NCBI RefSeq assembly: GCF_900112575.1 | Contig: NZ_FOMH01000016.1 | Span: forward strand, 1-64,000 | DNA length: 64,000 bases | Direction of reading: 5' to 3' | DNA from: Flavobacterium phragmitis | GTDB taxonomy: Bacteria > Bacteroidota > Bacteroidia > Flavobacteriales > Flavobacteriaceae | Shown here: positions 42,679-50,194 of the stretch, one piece after another | Layout of the letters: each line of letters begins with the position of its first letter | Position numbering within the stretch: position 1 is the first letter of the stretch | Notes under the pieces: generated by a model | Told to the model about the DNA's origin: nothing | The model's database searches: none | The model's input: only the letters and a program-made list of their open reading frames with translations | Program-made: the position numbers and the translations under genes

Positions 42679-44802
42679 ATGAAAAAACAATTTTCAATTA
42701 TTGCCATCCTATTTTCGGCATCGCTTTTTGCTCAAAAAATAGACCGAAAAGCCTTGGTAACACGACATAATGTTCAAATTACGGCAATCGATACGCTGGC
42801 TTCTTTAACAATCGGGAATGGCGCTTTTGCCTTTACGGTGGATGCAACAGGACTTCAGACTTTTCCAAAAACGTATCAAAACGGAATTCCGTTAGGAACA
42901 CAGTCAGAATGGGGTTGGGACAGTTATAAAAATGTAAACGGCTATAAATTTTCAGAGACTTTAAGAGATTACAAACAGTATGGAAGAGACATTTCATATA
43001 CTGTTCAAATTAAGGAACCAGCGAGAAGAGTTGAGGCGGTAAACTGGTTCAGGCAGAATCCACATTTATTGCAATTGGGAAATTTAGGCTTTGAAATCAC
43101 TAAAAAAGATGGAAGTTTTGTGCAACCAAACGACCTTAAGGCGATTTCTCAGAAATTGAATTTATGGACGGGCGAAATTGAAAGTTATTTTGAAGTGGAA
43201 GGAACTCCAGTAACCGTTTACACCGCTTCGCATCAAGATAAAGATGAAATAGGTGTAAAAGTTAAGTCTGCTTTATTGAAAGAAAAACGACTGAAAATCA
43301 GTTTGCGAATTCCGTTTCCGACAGGAGATTGGGCTGATATGGGCACAAAATGGGAAGGAAAACAGAATTATAAAAGTACTTTATTTGAAAAATCGAAAAC
43401 GCAGGCTGTTGTAAAACATATTATGGACAGCATTTCGTATAATGTGGGTTTAAGCTGGAAAGGAAATGCGCAGATTAAGAAAACAGGGGAACATTATTTT
43501 GTTTTAGAACCCTCAAATACAGATATATTAGAATTAAGCTGTCTTTTCGCTTTAGCGGAAAAACCAGTTTCAAATTCTTCTTTTTTGGTTATCGAAAATA
43601 GCAGCAGCAAAGGCTGGGAACAATTTTGGAAAAGCGGTGCAGCAGTTGATTTTTCGGGAAGCACAGATCCTCGTGCCAACGAATTGGAACGCAGAGTAAT
43701 TTTGTCGCAGTATTTGACCAAAGTACAATGTACGGGAAAAGTGCCTCCGCAAGAAACAGGATTAACTTATAACAGCTGGTACGGAAAACCGCATTTGGAA
43801 ATGCATTGGTGGCACGGTGTTCATTTTGCACTTTGGAACAGAGCAGATTTATTAGAAAAAAGCCTTCCGTGGTATCAGAAAGTTTTTGATAAAGCAAAAA
43901 ATATTGCCAAAAGACAAGGTTTTGAAGGAGCAAGATGGCAGAAAATGACTGACCCAGACGGAAATGAAAGTCCGTCATCTGTAGGTTCGTTTCTGATTTG
44001 GCAGCAACCGCATTTTATTACCTATGCCGAATTGCTGTATCGTAATAAACCCGAAAAAGCAACTTTAGATTTATACAGCGAAAGAGTTTTTGCATCCGCA
44101 GATTTTATGGCTTCGTTTGCTAATTATGATGCTAAAAAAGACCGTTACGTTTTAGGGCCAGGTGTTATTCCTGCGCAGGAACGTTTCAAGGCAATGGAAA
44201 CGTTTAACCCGACTTATGAGCTAGCGTATTGGAACTGGGCTTTGAAAACGGCTATTGCATGGAAGAAAAAATTAAACCAAAAAGTACCAGAAAAATGGGA
44301 AAAAGTTTTAGCTAAATTATCTCCATTGCCAATTTCAGATCAGGTTTATCTGGCGACAGAAAGTGCAACAGATTCGTATACCAATCCAGAATTTAAAACC
44401 GACCATCCTTCCGTTTTAGGGACTTTCGGAATGCTTCCAGAAACTTCTTTGTTGGATAAGAAAATCATGAAAAATACTTTCGATTTGGTTTGGAATACTT
44501 GGTCATGGGATAAAACCTGGGGCTGGGATTTTCCGATGACGGCTATGTCTGCCGCTCGCCTGCAAATGCCGGAAAAAGCTATTGATGCTTTGTTTATGAA
44601 TGTGACAACGAATACCTATTTAAAAAATGGACATAATTATCAAGCAGAACGCTTAACGCTTTATCTTCCAGGAAATGGCGGATTGTTGACAGCAGTAGCT
44701 ATGATGTGCGCAGGCTGGGACGGAACGAATGAAGAAAACCCGGGTTTCCCGAAAGATGGAACATGGAAAGTAAAAAGCGAAGGATTTAAGAAGTTTTTTT
44801 GA
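42679..44802 (+). CDS. Putative six-hairpin glycosidase (GH65-like), function unknown
   Basis: This 707-aa secreted protein (signal peptide about 1-18, SLFAQ) has an N-terminal beta-sandwich (about 20-280), with LASLTIGNGAFAFTVDATGL and YSYTVQ-type strands. An (alpha/alpha)6 region follows (about 320-690) with TGLTYNSWYGKPHLEMHWWH, GVHFALWNRADLLEKSLPWY, QKVFDKAKNIAKRQGFEGAR and TWSWDKTWGWDFPMTAMSAA. The GKPHLEMHWWHGVHFALW stretch closely resembles the GH65/GH15-superfamily substrate region, and Glu in GFEGARWQKMTDPDG is a plausible acid. It is not a standard named GH family to my recognition. Between DUF4450 and PL11 genes it is probably an exo-glycosidase of RG-I side chains. Confidence 0.7.
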   Translation: MKKQFSIIAILFSASLFAQKIDRKALVTRHNVQITAIDTLASLTIGNGAFAFTVDATGLQTFPKTYQNGIPLGTQSEWGWDSYKNVNGYKFSETLRDYKQYGRDISYTVQIKEPARRVEAVNWFRQNPHLLQLGNLGFEITKKDGSFVQPNDLKAISQKLNLWTGEIESYFEVEGTPVTVYTASHQDKDEIGVKVKSALLKEKRLKISLRIPFPTGDWADMGTKWEGKQNYKSTLFEKSKTQAVVKHIMDSISYNVGLSWKGNAQIKKTGEHYFVLEPSNTDILELSCLFALAEKPVSNSSFLVIENSSSKGWEQFWKSGAAVDFSGSTDPRANELERRVILSQYLTKVQCTGKVPPQETGLTYNSWYGKPHLEMHWWHGVHFALWNRADLLEKSLPWYQKVFDKAKNIAKRQGFEGARWQKMTDPDGNESPSSVGSFLIWQQPHFITYAELLYRNKPEKATLDLYSERVFASADFMASFANYDAKKDRYVLGPGVIPAQERFKAMETFNPTYELAYWNWALKTAIAWKKKLNQKVPEKWEKVLAKLSPLPISDQVYLATESATDSYTNPEFKTDHPSVLGTFGMLPETSLLDKKIMKNTFDLVWNTWSWDKTWGWDFPMTAMSAARLQMPEKAIDALFMNVTTNTYLKNGHNYQAERLTLYLPGNGGLLTAVAMMCAGWDGTNEENPGFPKDGTWKVKSEGFKKFF

Positions 44803-44862
44803 AAGATTCTAAGTTGCTAAGGTTCTGAGATGCTAATTTTTTTTTAAAGTTGAAAAAATAGA

Positions 44863-44936
44863 TAATCTCGCAAAGGCGCAGAGTCGCTAAGTTTAGCTTT
44901 TAATTTTTTTTGTGTCTTCGCGACTTTGCGAGATTA
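44863..44936. repeat. Intergenic inverted repeat (ATCTCGCAAAG type)
   Basis: TAATCTCGCAAAG (44863-44875) faces CTTTGCGAGATTA (44924-44936) as perfect 13-bp arms. The neighbouring GGCGCAGAGTCGC and TCTTCGCGA segments add partial pairing. Upstream (44803-44835) are CTAAGTTGCTAAGGTTCTGA-like words. It fills most of the gap between the six-hairpin gene and the PL11 gene. Confidence 0.85.
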
Positions 44937-44967
44937 AAAACAACAAACTCATATCTATAAATACAAT

Positions 44968-46824
44968 ATGAAAAACAGTAAATACCTTGTAATAATAATG
45001 CTTTTTTTAGGTCTAAATGTTTTTGCGCAAAGACAGATGGAAGACCTAGACCGTGGTCTTATTGCCATTAAAGATAAAGGGCATTTTTTTATAAGCTGGC
45101 GTGTTTTAGGAACTGATCTGGACAATCTAGCTTTTAATTTATATCGTAAAAGCGGTACTAAAAAAGCAGTGAAACTAAATGACAAACCAATTTTTGGCGC
45201 AACAAACTTTTTAGATACCAAAGCGAATGCTCAAGAAGAAAATACTTGGTTTGTAAAAACGGTTTTAAAAGGAAAAGAATCTGATGCAAAAGGAAGTTTT
45301 ACGATTCCGGCTTCAAGTCCAGATAAAGATTATTTGTTGATTACATTGAAACCAATTGAAGGTTATACAGCAAATGACCTTTCGGTTGGTGATTTGGATG
45401 GCGACGGAAAGTATGATCTTGTGGTGCACATGACTGGAAAAGGTCATGACAATTCTCATACAGGAATTACCGATGCGCCTATTTTTCAAGCCTATACTTT
45501 GGAAGGTAAATTTTTGTGGGAAATCAATTTAGGAAAGAACATTCGCGAAGGCGCACATTACACTCAGTTTATGGTATATGATTTGGATGGCGACGGAATT
45601 TCGGAGTTTGTTTGTAAAACAGCAGACGGTACGAGAGACAGTCAGAATAATGTGGTAGGAGATGCATCCAAAGACTGGGTCGACAGAGATCCGAATTCGC
45701 CAACTTTCGGGAAAATTTTGAAAGGCCCTGAATACCTTTCTGTCTTTAACGGAAAAACAGGAAAACTAATTACAACAGTCGATTATATTCCCGAAAGAGG
45801 TGATTTGGCAGGTTGGGGAGGACATGGCGGAAGCGGTGGAAATGATACTAAAGGAAACCGTATGGATCGTTTTTTGGCTTGTGTTGCTTATCTCGACGGC
45901 ATTCATCCAAGCGTTGTAATGTGTCGTGGATATTATGGAAGGACAGTTTTGGCTGCTTGGGATTTTAAAGATCAAAAACTAACTTCAAGATGGGTTTTTG
46001 ATAGTAAAGATTCTGAAAATCCCTATTCGGGAATGGGAAATCATAATCTTACGGTTACGGATGTGGATAATGACGGAAAAGATGAAATTATTTATGGTTC
46101 GATGTGTGTTGATGACAACGGAAAAGGGTTGTATACAACAGGTTTCAGACATGGGGATGCTATTCATGTTTCAGATTTGGATCCTGATCGTCCAGGTCTA
46201 GAAGTTTTTGGAATTCATGAAATTGAAAATGGTACAAAAGGGCCTGGGGTTACTATTTTTGCCGCTGCAGATGGAAAAGTTTTATTTACGGATTCTCTAA
46301 ATGAAGATGTTGGAAGAGGTGTTGCAGATAATATCGATCCCGCCCGAAAAGGCGCACAATTCTGGTGGTCAGGTTCTCCAAATTTGTATGATATGAAAGG
46401 CAATGTCGTTGGGAAAGCACCAAGTTCGGTTAATTTCTTAATTTATTGGGATGGAGATGCATCACGTGAAATTCTCAATTCGAATTATATCGATAAATAT
46501 GAAAAAGGCCGTTTGTTTACTGCCAATGGTGCGGTTTCTAATAATGGTACAAAATCGACACCGGCACTTTCAGCAGATATTTTAGGCGACTGGCGTGAGG
46601 AATTAATTTTGAGGTCGGAAGACAATAAAGAGCTTCGAATTTATTCTACCACTATTCCGACCCAAATCAGACAATATACGCTCATGCACGATCCTCAGTA
46701 CAGATTGAGCATTGCGTGGCAGAATGTTGGCTACAATCAGCCTCCGCATACCAGCTTTTATATGGGAGCAGACATGGAACCTGCTCCAAAGCCAAATATT
46801 GTGTTAGTGTCAGCAAAGAAATAG
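44968..46824 (+). CDS. PL11 rhamnogalacturonan lyase
   Basis: This 618-aa secreted eight-bladed propeller enzyme (signal peptide about 1-20, NVFAQ) is like YesW/YesX. It opens with QMEDLDRGLIAIKDKGHFFI, followed by SWRVLGTD and FNLYR. Calcium-binding DGDG motifs occur at VGDLDGDGKYDL, VYDLDGDGISEF and VTDVDNDGKDEI. Family landmarks are GKGHDNSHTGITDAPIFQAY, DWVDRDPNSPTFGK, GWGGHGGSGGND and FRHGDAIHVSDLDPDRPGLE. PL11 cleaves Rha-alpha-1,4-GalA bonds in the RG-I backbone by beta-elimination, leaving unsaturated galacturonate for the two GH105 enzymes. It is the only clear backbone lyase in the window and the best single indicator of substrate. Confidence 0.96.
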   Translation: MKNSKYLVIIMLFLGLNVFAQRQMEDLDRGLIAIKDKGHFFISWRVLGTDLDNLAFNLYRKSGTKKAVKLNDKPIFGATNFLDTKANAQEENTWFVKTVLKGKESDAKGSFTIPASSPDKDYLLITLKPIEGYTANDLSVGDLDGDGKYDLVVHMTGKGHDNSHTGITDAPIFQAYTLEGKFLWEINLGKNIREGAHYTQFMVYDLDGDGISEFVCKTADGTRDSQNNVVGDASKDWVDRDPNSPTFGKILKGPEYLSVFNGKTGKLITTVDYIPERGDLAGWGGHGGSGGNDTKGNRMDRFLACVAYLDGIHPSVVMCRGYYGRTVLAAWDFKDQKLTSRWVFDSKDSENPYSGMGNHNLTVTDVDNDGKDEIIYGSMCVDDNGKGLYTTGFRHGDAIHVSDLDPDRPGLEVFGIHEIENGTKGPGVTIFAAADGKVLFTDSLNEDVGRGVADNIDPARKGAQFWWSGSPNLYDMKGNVVGKAPSSVNFLIYWDGDASREILNSNYIDKYEKGRLFTANGAVSNNGTKSTPALSADILGDWREELILRSEDNKELRIYSTTIPTQIRQYTLMHDPQYRLSIAWQNVGYNQPPHTSFYMGADMEPAPKPNIVLVSAKK

Positions 46825-46850
46825 TTTAAAAGTTAATTCAGAAAGAATGC

Positions 46851-47054
46851 TCATAACCCTTTGGGTGAAATAGAATAAAATAGCTTCATTCAAAATTAAA
46901 AATCTAATTTAATCTGCTGAAATCCTTTAAAATCTGCGTGAAATACTTTTGCTTATAAATTTTTCACGCAGATTCATACAGATTAAAGCTCATTTATATC
47001 TAAGCTGATTTAATAGAAGTGAAAAAAGTAATTTCACCCAACAGGGTGTTCATA
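46851..47054. repeat. Nested inverted repeat, intergenic element
   Basis: The outer arms (TCATAACCCTTTGGGTGAAAT at 46851-46871 minus its last base, and ATTTCACCCAACAGGGTGTT from 47031) are imperfect inverted copies. Inner arms AATCTGCGTGAAA (46931-46943) and TTTCACGCAGATT (46962-46974) are perfect 13-mers. It occupies nearly the whole 250-bp gap between PL11 and GH28. The size and nesting parallel the element at 42497-42642, although the words differ. Confidence 0.8.
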
Positions 47055-47074
47055 AGATTAAAATAAATCCAATC

Positions 47075-48445
47075 ATGAAAAAAATAATATTTTGTACGGC
47101 TTTAGTGATTTCGTTTGTTTTTGTATCGTTCAAGAAAAATGATTCAGGCGTAACCTTAAAAGAAGTGGATGTAAAAGCACCCTTTGAAATGCCAGCGATA
47201 AAAATTCCTGATTTCAGCAACTGTAAAGAATTTTCGATTACAGATTTTGGTGCTGTAGCAGGAGATTTGAATAAAACTTCTGAGGCAATCAGTAAAGCTA
47301 TTGCTAAGGCCAGCAAATCGGGTGGCGGAATTGTGGTTATTCCAGAAGGAGAATGGTTAACGAAGAAAATCCATTTTAAAAGTAATGTAAACCTGCATTT
47401 GAAAAAAGGCGCGGTTTTGCTTTTTTCAGAAAACCCAAAAGATTACCTGCCAGCGGTACGTTCGACTTGGGAAGGTTATGAATGTTATAATTATTCGCCT
47501 TTGATTTATGCGTATCAATGTAAAAATATAGCGATTACAGGCGAAGGTGAACTAAAGGCCAAAATGGACGTTTGGAAACAATGGTTTGCAAGACCTAAAG
47601 CACATATGGAAAGCTTGAAAATGTTGTATTATCTAGCTTCATACAATAAGCCCATGAAAGAAAGACAAATGGTAAACGATACGGCTAATTTTCGTCCGCA
47701 GTTTATTCAGTTTAACAGATGTGAAAATATTCTGATGGAAGGTGTGACAATTACCAACAGTCCGTTTTGGACGATTCATCCTTTTTTGTCTAAAGATGTG
47801 GTGCTTCGAAATTTGAATGTTTATGCTCACGGGCATAATAACGATGGTGTAGATCCCGAAATGAGTCAGAATGTTTTGATAGAAAATTGTGTTTTTGACC
47901 AAGGAGACGATGCGATTGCTATTAAATCCGGAAGTAATCAGGATGCCTGGAGATTGAACACGCCTTCAAAAAATATTGTAATGCGAAATTGCATTGTCAA
48001 AAACGGACATCAATTGGTGGCTATTGGAAGTGAACTTTCGGGCGGTATCGAAAATGTTTTTATTGATAATTGCACCGTTGTAGATGGAGCAAAACTCAAT
48101 CATCTTTTATTTATTAAAACCAATGAACGAAGAGGCGGTTATGTAAAGAACGTTCACATGACCAATATAACTTCAGGAAAAATCGACGAGGGAATCCTCG
48201 GAATTGAAACCGATGTTTTGTACCAATGGCGAAATTTAGTTCCAACGATAGAAAGAAGACTTACGCCGATTCAGAATGTGTATCTTGAAAATGTAAAAGC
48301 TACAAACGTCAAATTTATCTCTAGAATTTTGGCGCAGAAAGAACTTCCGGTCGAAAATGTTTTTCTTAAAAATGTAACAGCTCAAAATGTTCAGGGAGAA
48401 AAATCCATTCATGAAAATGTGAAAAACTTTAGTGCTCAAAACTGA
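47075..48445 (+). CDS. GH28 family hydrolase (second copy)
   Basis: This 456-aa secreted parallel beta-helix protein (hydrophobic N-terminus about 1-18) has GH28 motifs in diverged form: NNDGVDPE (near 255), intact GDDAIAIKSG (near 277), GHQLVAIGSE (near 310) in place of GHG plus Ser/Gly, and LFIKTNERRGG for RIK. It is closer to the classic GH28 active site than the copy at 28723. Probable role: exo- or endo-hydrolysis of galacturonate-containing RG-I or homogalacturonan fragments. It begins 20 bp after the nested palindrome and is followed after 16 bp by the next GH43-like gene. Confidence 0.9.
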   Translation: MKKIIFCTALVISFVFVSFKKNDSGVTLKEVDVKAPFEMPAIKIPDFSNCKEFSITDFGAVAGDLNKTSEAISKAIAKASKSGGGIVVIPEGEWLTKKIHFKSNVNLHLKKGAVLLFSENPKDYLPAVRSTWEGYECYNYSPLIYAYQCKNIAITGEGELKAKMDVWKQWFARPKAHMESLKMLYYLASYNKPMKERQMVNDTANFRPQFIQFNRCENILMEGVTITNSPFWTIHPFLSKDVVLRNLNVYAHGHNNDGVDPEMSQNVLIENCVFDQGDDAIAIKSGSNQDAWRLNTPSKNIVMRNCIVKNGHQLVAIGSELSGGIENVFIDNCTVVDGAKLNHLLFIKTNERRGGYVKNVHMTNITSGKIDEGILGIETDVLYQWRNLVPTIERRLTPIQNVYLENVKATNVKFISRILAQKELPVENVFLKNVTAQNVQGEKSIHENVKNFSAQN

Positions 48446-48461
48446 TTTAAATTTTAGAAAG

Positions 48462-50051
48462 ATGAATATCAATGCCCTTCTGTTCAAAATACTTTTAGTT
48501 TTTATATGCTGTTTTAACGGTTCTGTTGTTGAAGCGCAGTTATTGAATATTAAAAATGATTCTTTTTGGAAGACCAAAGACGGAAAACCCATTTACAGTC
48601 AGGGTGGCGGTATTTTTAAATTTACAGACCCTATAAGCGGTATTCAGAAATATTATTGGTATGGGGTGCAGTATGAAGAAGCAGATGTTTACCGCAATAA
48701 TCCTGCGGTTACACTGCCAACATCAACTTTTAAATCGGTAACCTGTTACAGCTCTACAGATTTGGTTAACTGGACTTTTGAAGCCGATGTTTTGACCAAA
48801 GAAAAAGTAAATAAAAACGGTAAAACATGGGTTGGACGTTTGGGAGTTGCTTACATCAAAGAATGGAAAAAATATGTAATGTTCGTACAGCACGACTCAG
48901 AAGTATTGATTACACTTTCGGATTCGCCGACAGGTCAGTTTGAGTGGCATCAGAAAATCAATATGGAAAAAATGATTGGAACGAGCAACACTGGCGACCA
49001 GACTGTTTTTACAGATGAAGATACAGGAAAATCCTATTTAATTTATTCTTACGGAAGAGGACGTAATAAAATTTATGTTTCTGAAATTGGTATAAAAGAA
49101 GAAAAAATAAATCTTTTGGATTGTACAGAAGTTTTTAAAGGCGAAAGCCGTGAAGGAAACTGTATGTTTAAGTACAAGAATAAGTATTATATGTTTGCGT
49201 CCAATATTTATGGCTGGGATGCCTCTTTTGCTTATTATTTGGTAGCAGACGATATTCGCGGGCCTTATCTTCCTGTAAATGATATGCAGGTAATGAAAGG
49301 CACGGAAGACGATTTTGCGCACATCTCGCAAACTGGATTTTTCTTTTCTGTAAAAGGAAGCAAACAAGAAACTATTGTTTATTGCGGAGACCGCTGGGCC
49401 AATTTTGCGGGAAATGGATTGGGGTATAACCAATGGTGCCCAATTTCGTTTGAAGGCAGTACACCATATTTTAATTCGCTGAATTCATGGAATTTGGAGG
49501 AAAAAACAGGAAAATGGGAAGTAGCAAAAGACAATAACTACATTAAAAACGCCAGTTTTGAAGCCGACCGCAGACATATTCCGAGTCCCGTAAAACCTGT
49601 TCAGATTCAGTTGACGGGCTGGTTTTCTGAAGTGATTCAAGGCAATAAGATTTCGTTGGATTCAATCTCACCAGTTTTAAATCATTTTAATACCGAAGAG
49701 GAGCGTAAAACGGTAATCGGAGAAAAAAGTCTCGAAATCAGTGATAAAATAGATTTTAAAAGAAAGGTTTTTCAAACTATCGCTTATTCGCCATTTGTAA
49801 AACTGAAAGACGGTGTTTATACACTTTCTGCCAAAATAAAAAACGGCGCCGATTTTAAGAATTTAGAAATGTATGTTATCAGCGGTAACAAGAGATTTTC
49901 ATATGTCATTAAAGAACAAAATACAGCGTGGAAAACCATTACTATTTCAAATATTGTTGTAAAAGGAGGAAAGGTGGAGATTGGTTTTTTGGCTGATGGA
50001 AAAGCTGGAGCTTTTTGTTATGTGGATGATTTGATATTTGTAAGTATGTAA
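48462..50051 (+). CDS. GH43-like (subfamily 24-like) beta-propeller with C-terminal sandwich
   Basis: The start ATG 48462 lies 16 bp after the GH28 stop and gives about 529 aa with a signal peptide (SVVEAQ). A GTG at 48432 overlapping the previous gene was rejected. The propeller (about 25-320) opens with KDGKPIYSQGGGIFKFT and YYWYGVQYEE, the layout of exo-beta-1,3-galactanase-type GH43_24. In that subfamily the canonical N-terminal base Asp is missing; here the position reads SQGGG. GDQTVFTDEDTGKSYLIYS and EGNCMFKYKNKYYMFAS (likely acid Glu) follow. The C-terminal part (about 360-529) is a CBM-like sandwich. Likely target: beta-galactan side chains. The subfamily call is by recognition only. 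Confidence 0.68.
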   Translation: MNINALLFKILLVFICCFNGSVVEAQLLNIKNDSFWKTKDGKPIYSQGGGIFKFTDPISGIQKYYWYGVQYEEADVYRNNPAVTLPTSTFKSVTCYSSTDLVNWTFEADVLTKEKVNKNGKTWVGRLGVAYIKEWKKYVMFVQHDSEVLITLSDSPTGQFEWHQKINMEKMIGTSNTGDQTVFTDEDTGKSYLIYSYGRGRNKIYVSEIGIKEEKINLLDCTEVFKGESREGNCMFKYKNKYYMFASNIYGWDASFAYYLVADDIRGPYLPVNDMQVMKGTEDDFAHISQTGFFFSVKGSKQETIVYCGDRWANFAGNGLGYNQWCPISFEGSTPYFNSLNSWNLEEKTGKWEVAKDNNYIKNASFEADRRHIPSPVKPVQIQLTGWFSEVIQGNKISLDSISPVLNHFNTEEERKTVIGEKSLEISDKIDFKRKVFQTIAYSPFVKLKDGVYTLSAKIKNGADFKNLEMYVISGNKRFSYVIKEQNTAWKTITISNIVVKGGKVEIGFLADGKAGAFCYVDDLIFVSM

Positions 50052-50194
50052 TTTTACTATAATATTTGGTTTCTTAAAGAAATCGCTATTTTGTATTGGA
50101 TACTTTCACAAAATAAATAAACAGTTAAATTTACTTTCAGTAAATAAAATTCCTGATAATCCTAAGTTTTAATGGTTAAAGAACAGTAATAAAA

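Noticed and set aside
50098..50133. TTGGATAC followed by TAAATTTA upstream of the GH2 gene at 50195
   Set aside because: Only one imperfect half repeat, and the spacing to the -7-like box is 22 nt instead of 19. It does not meet the pattern of the other sites.
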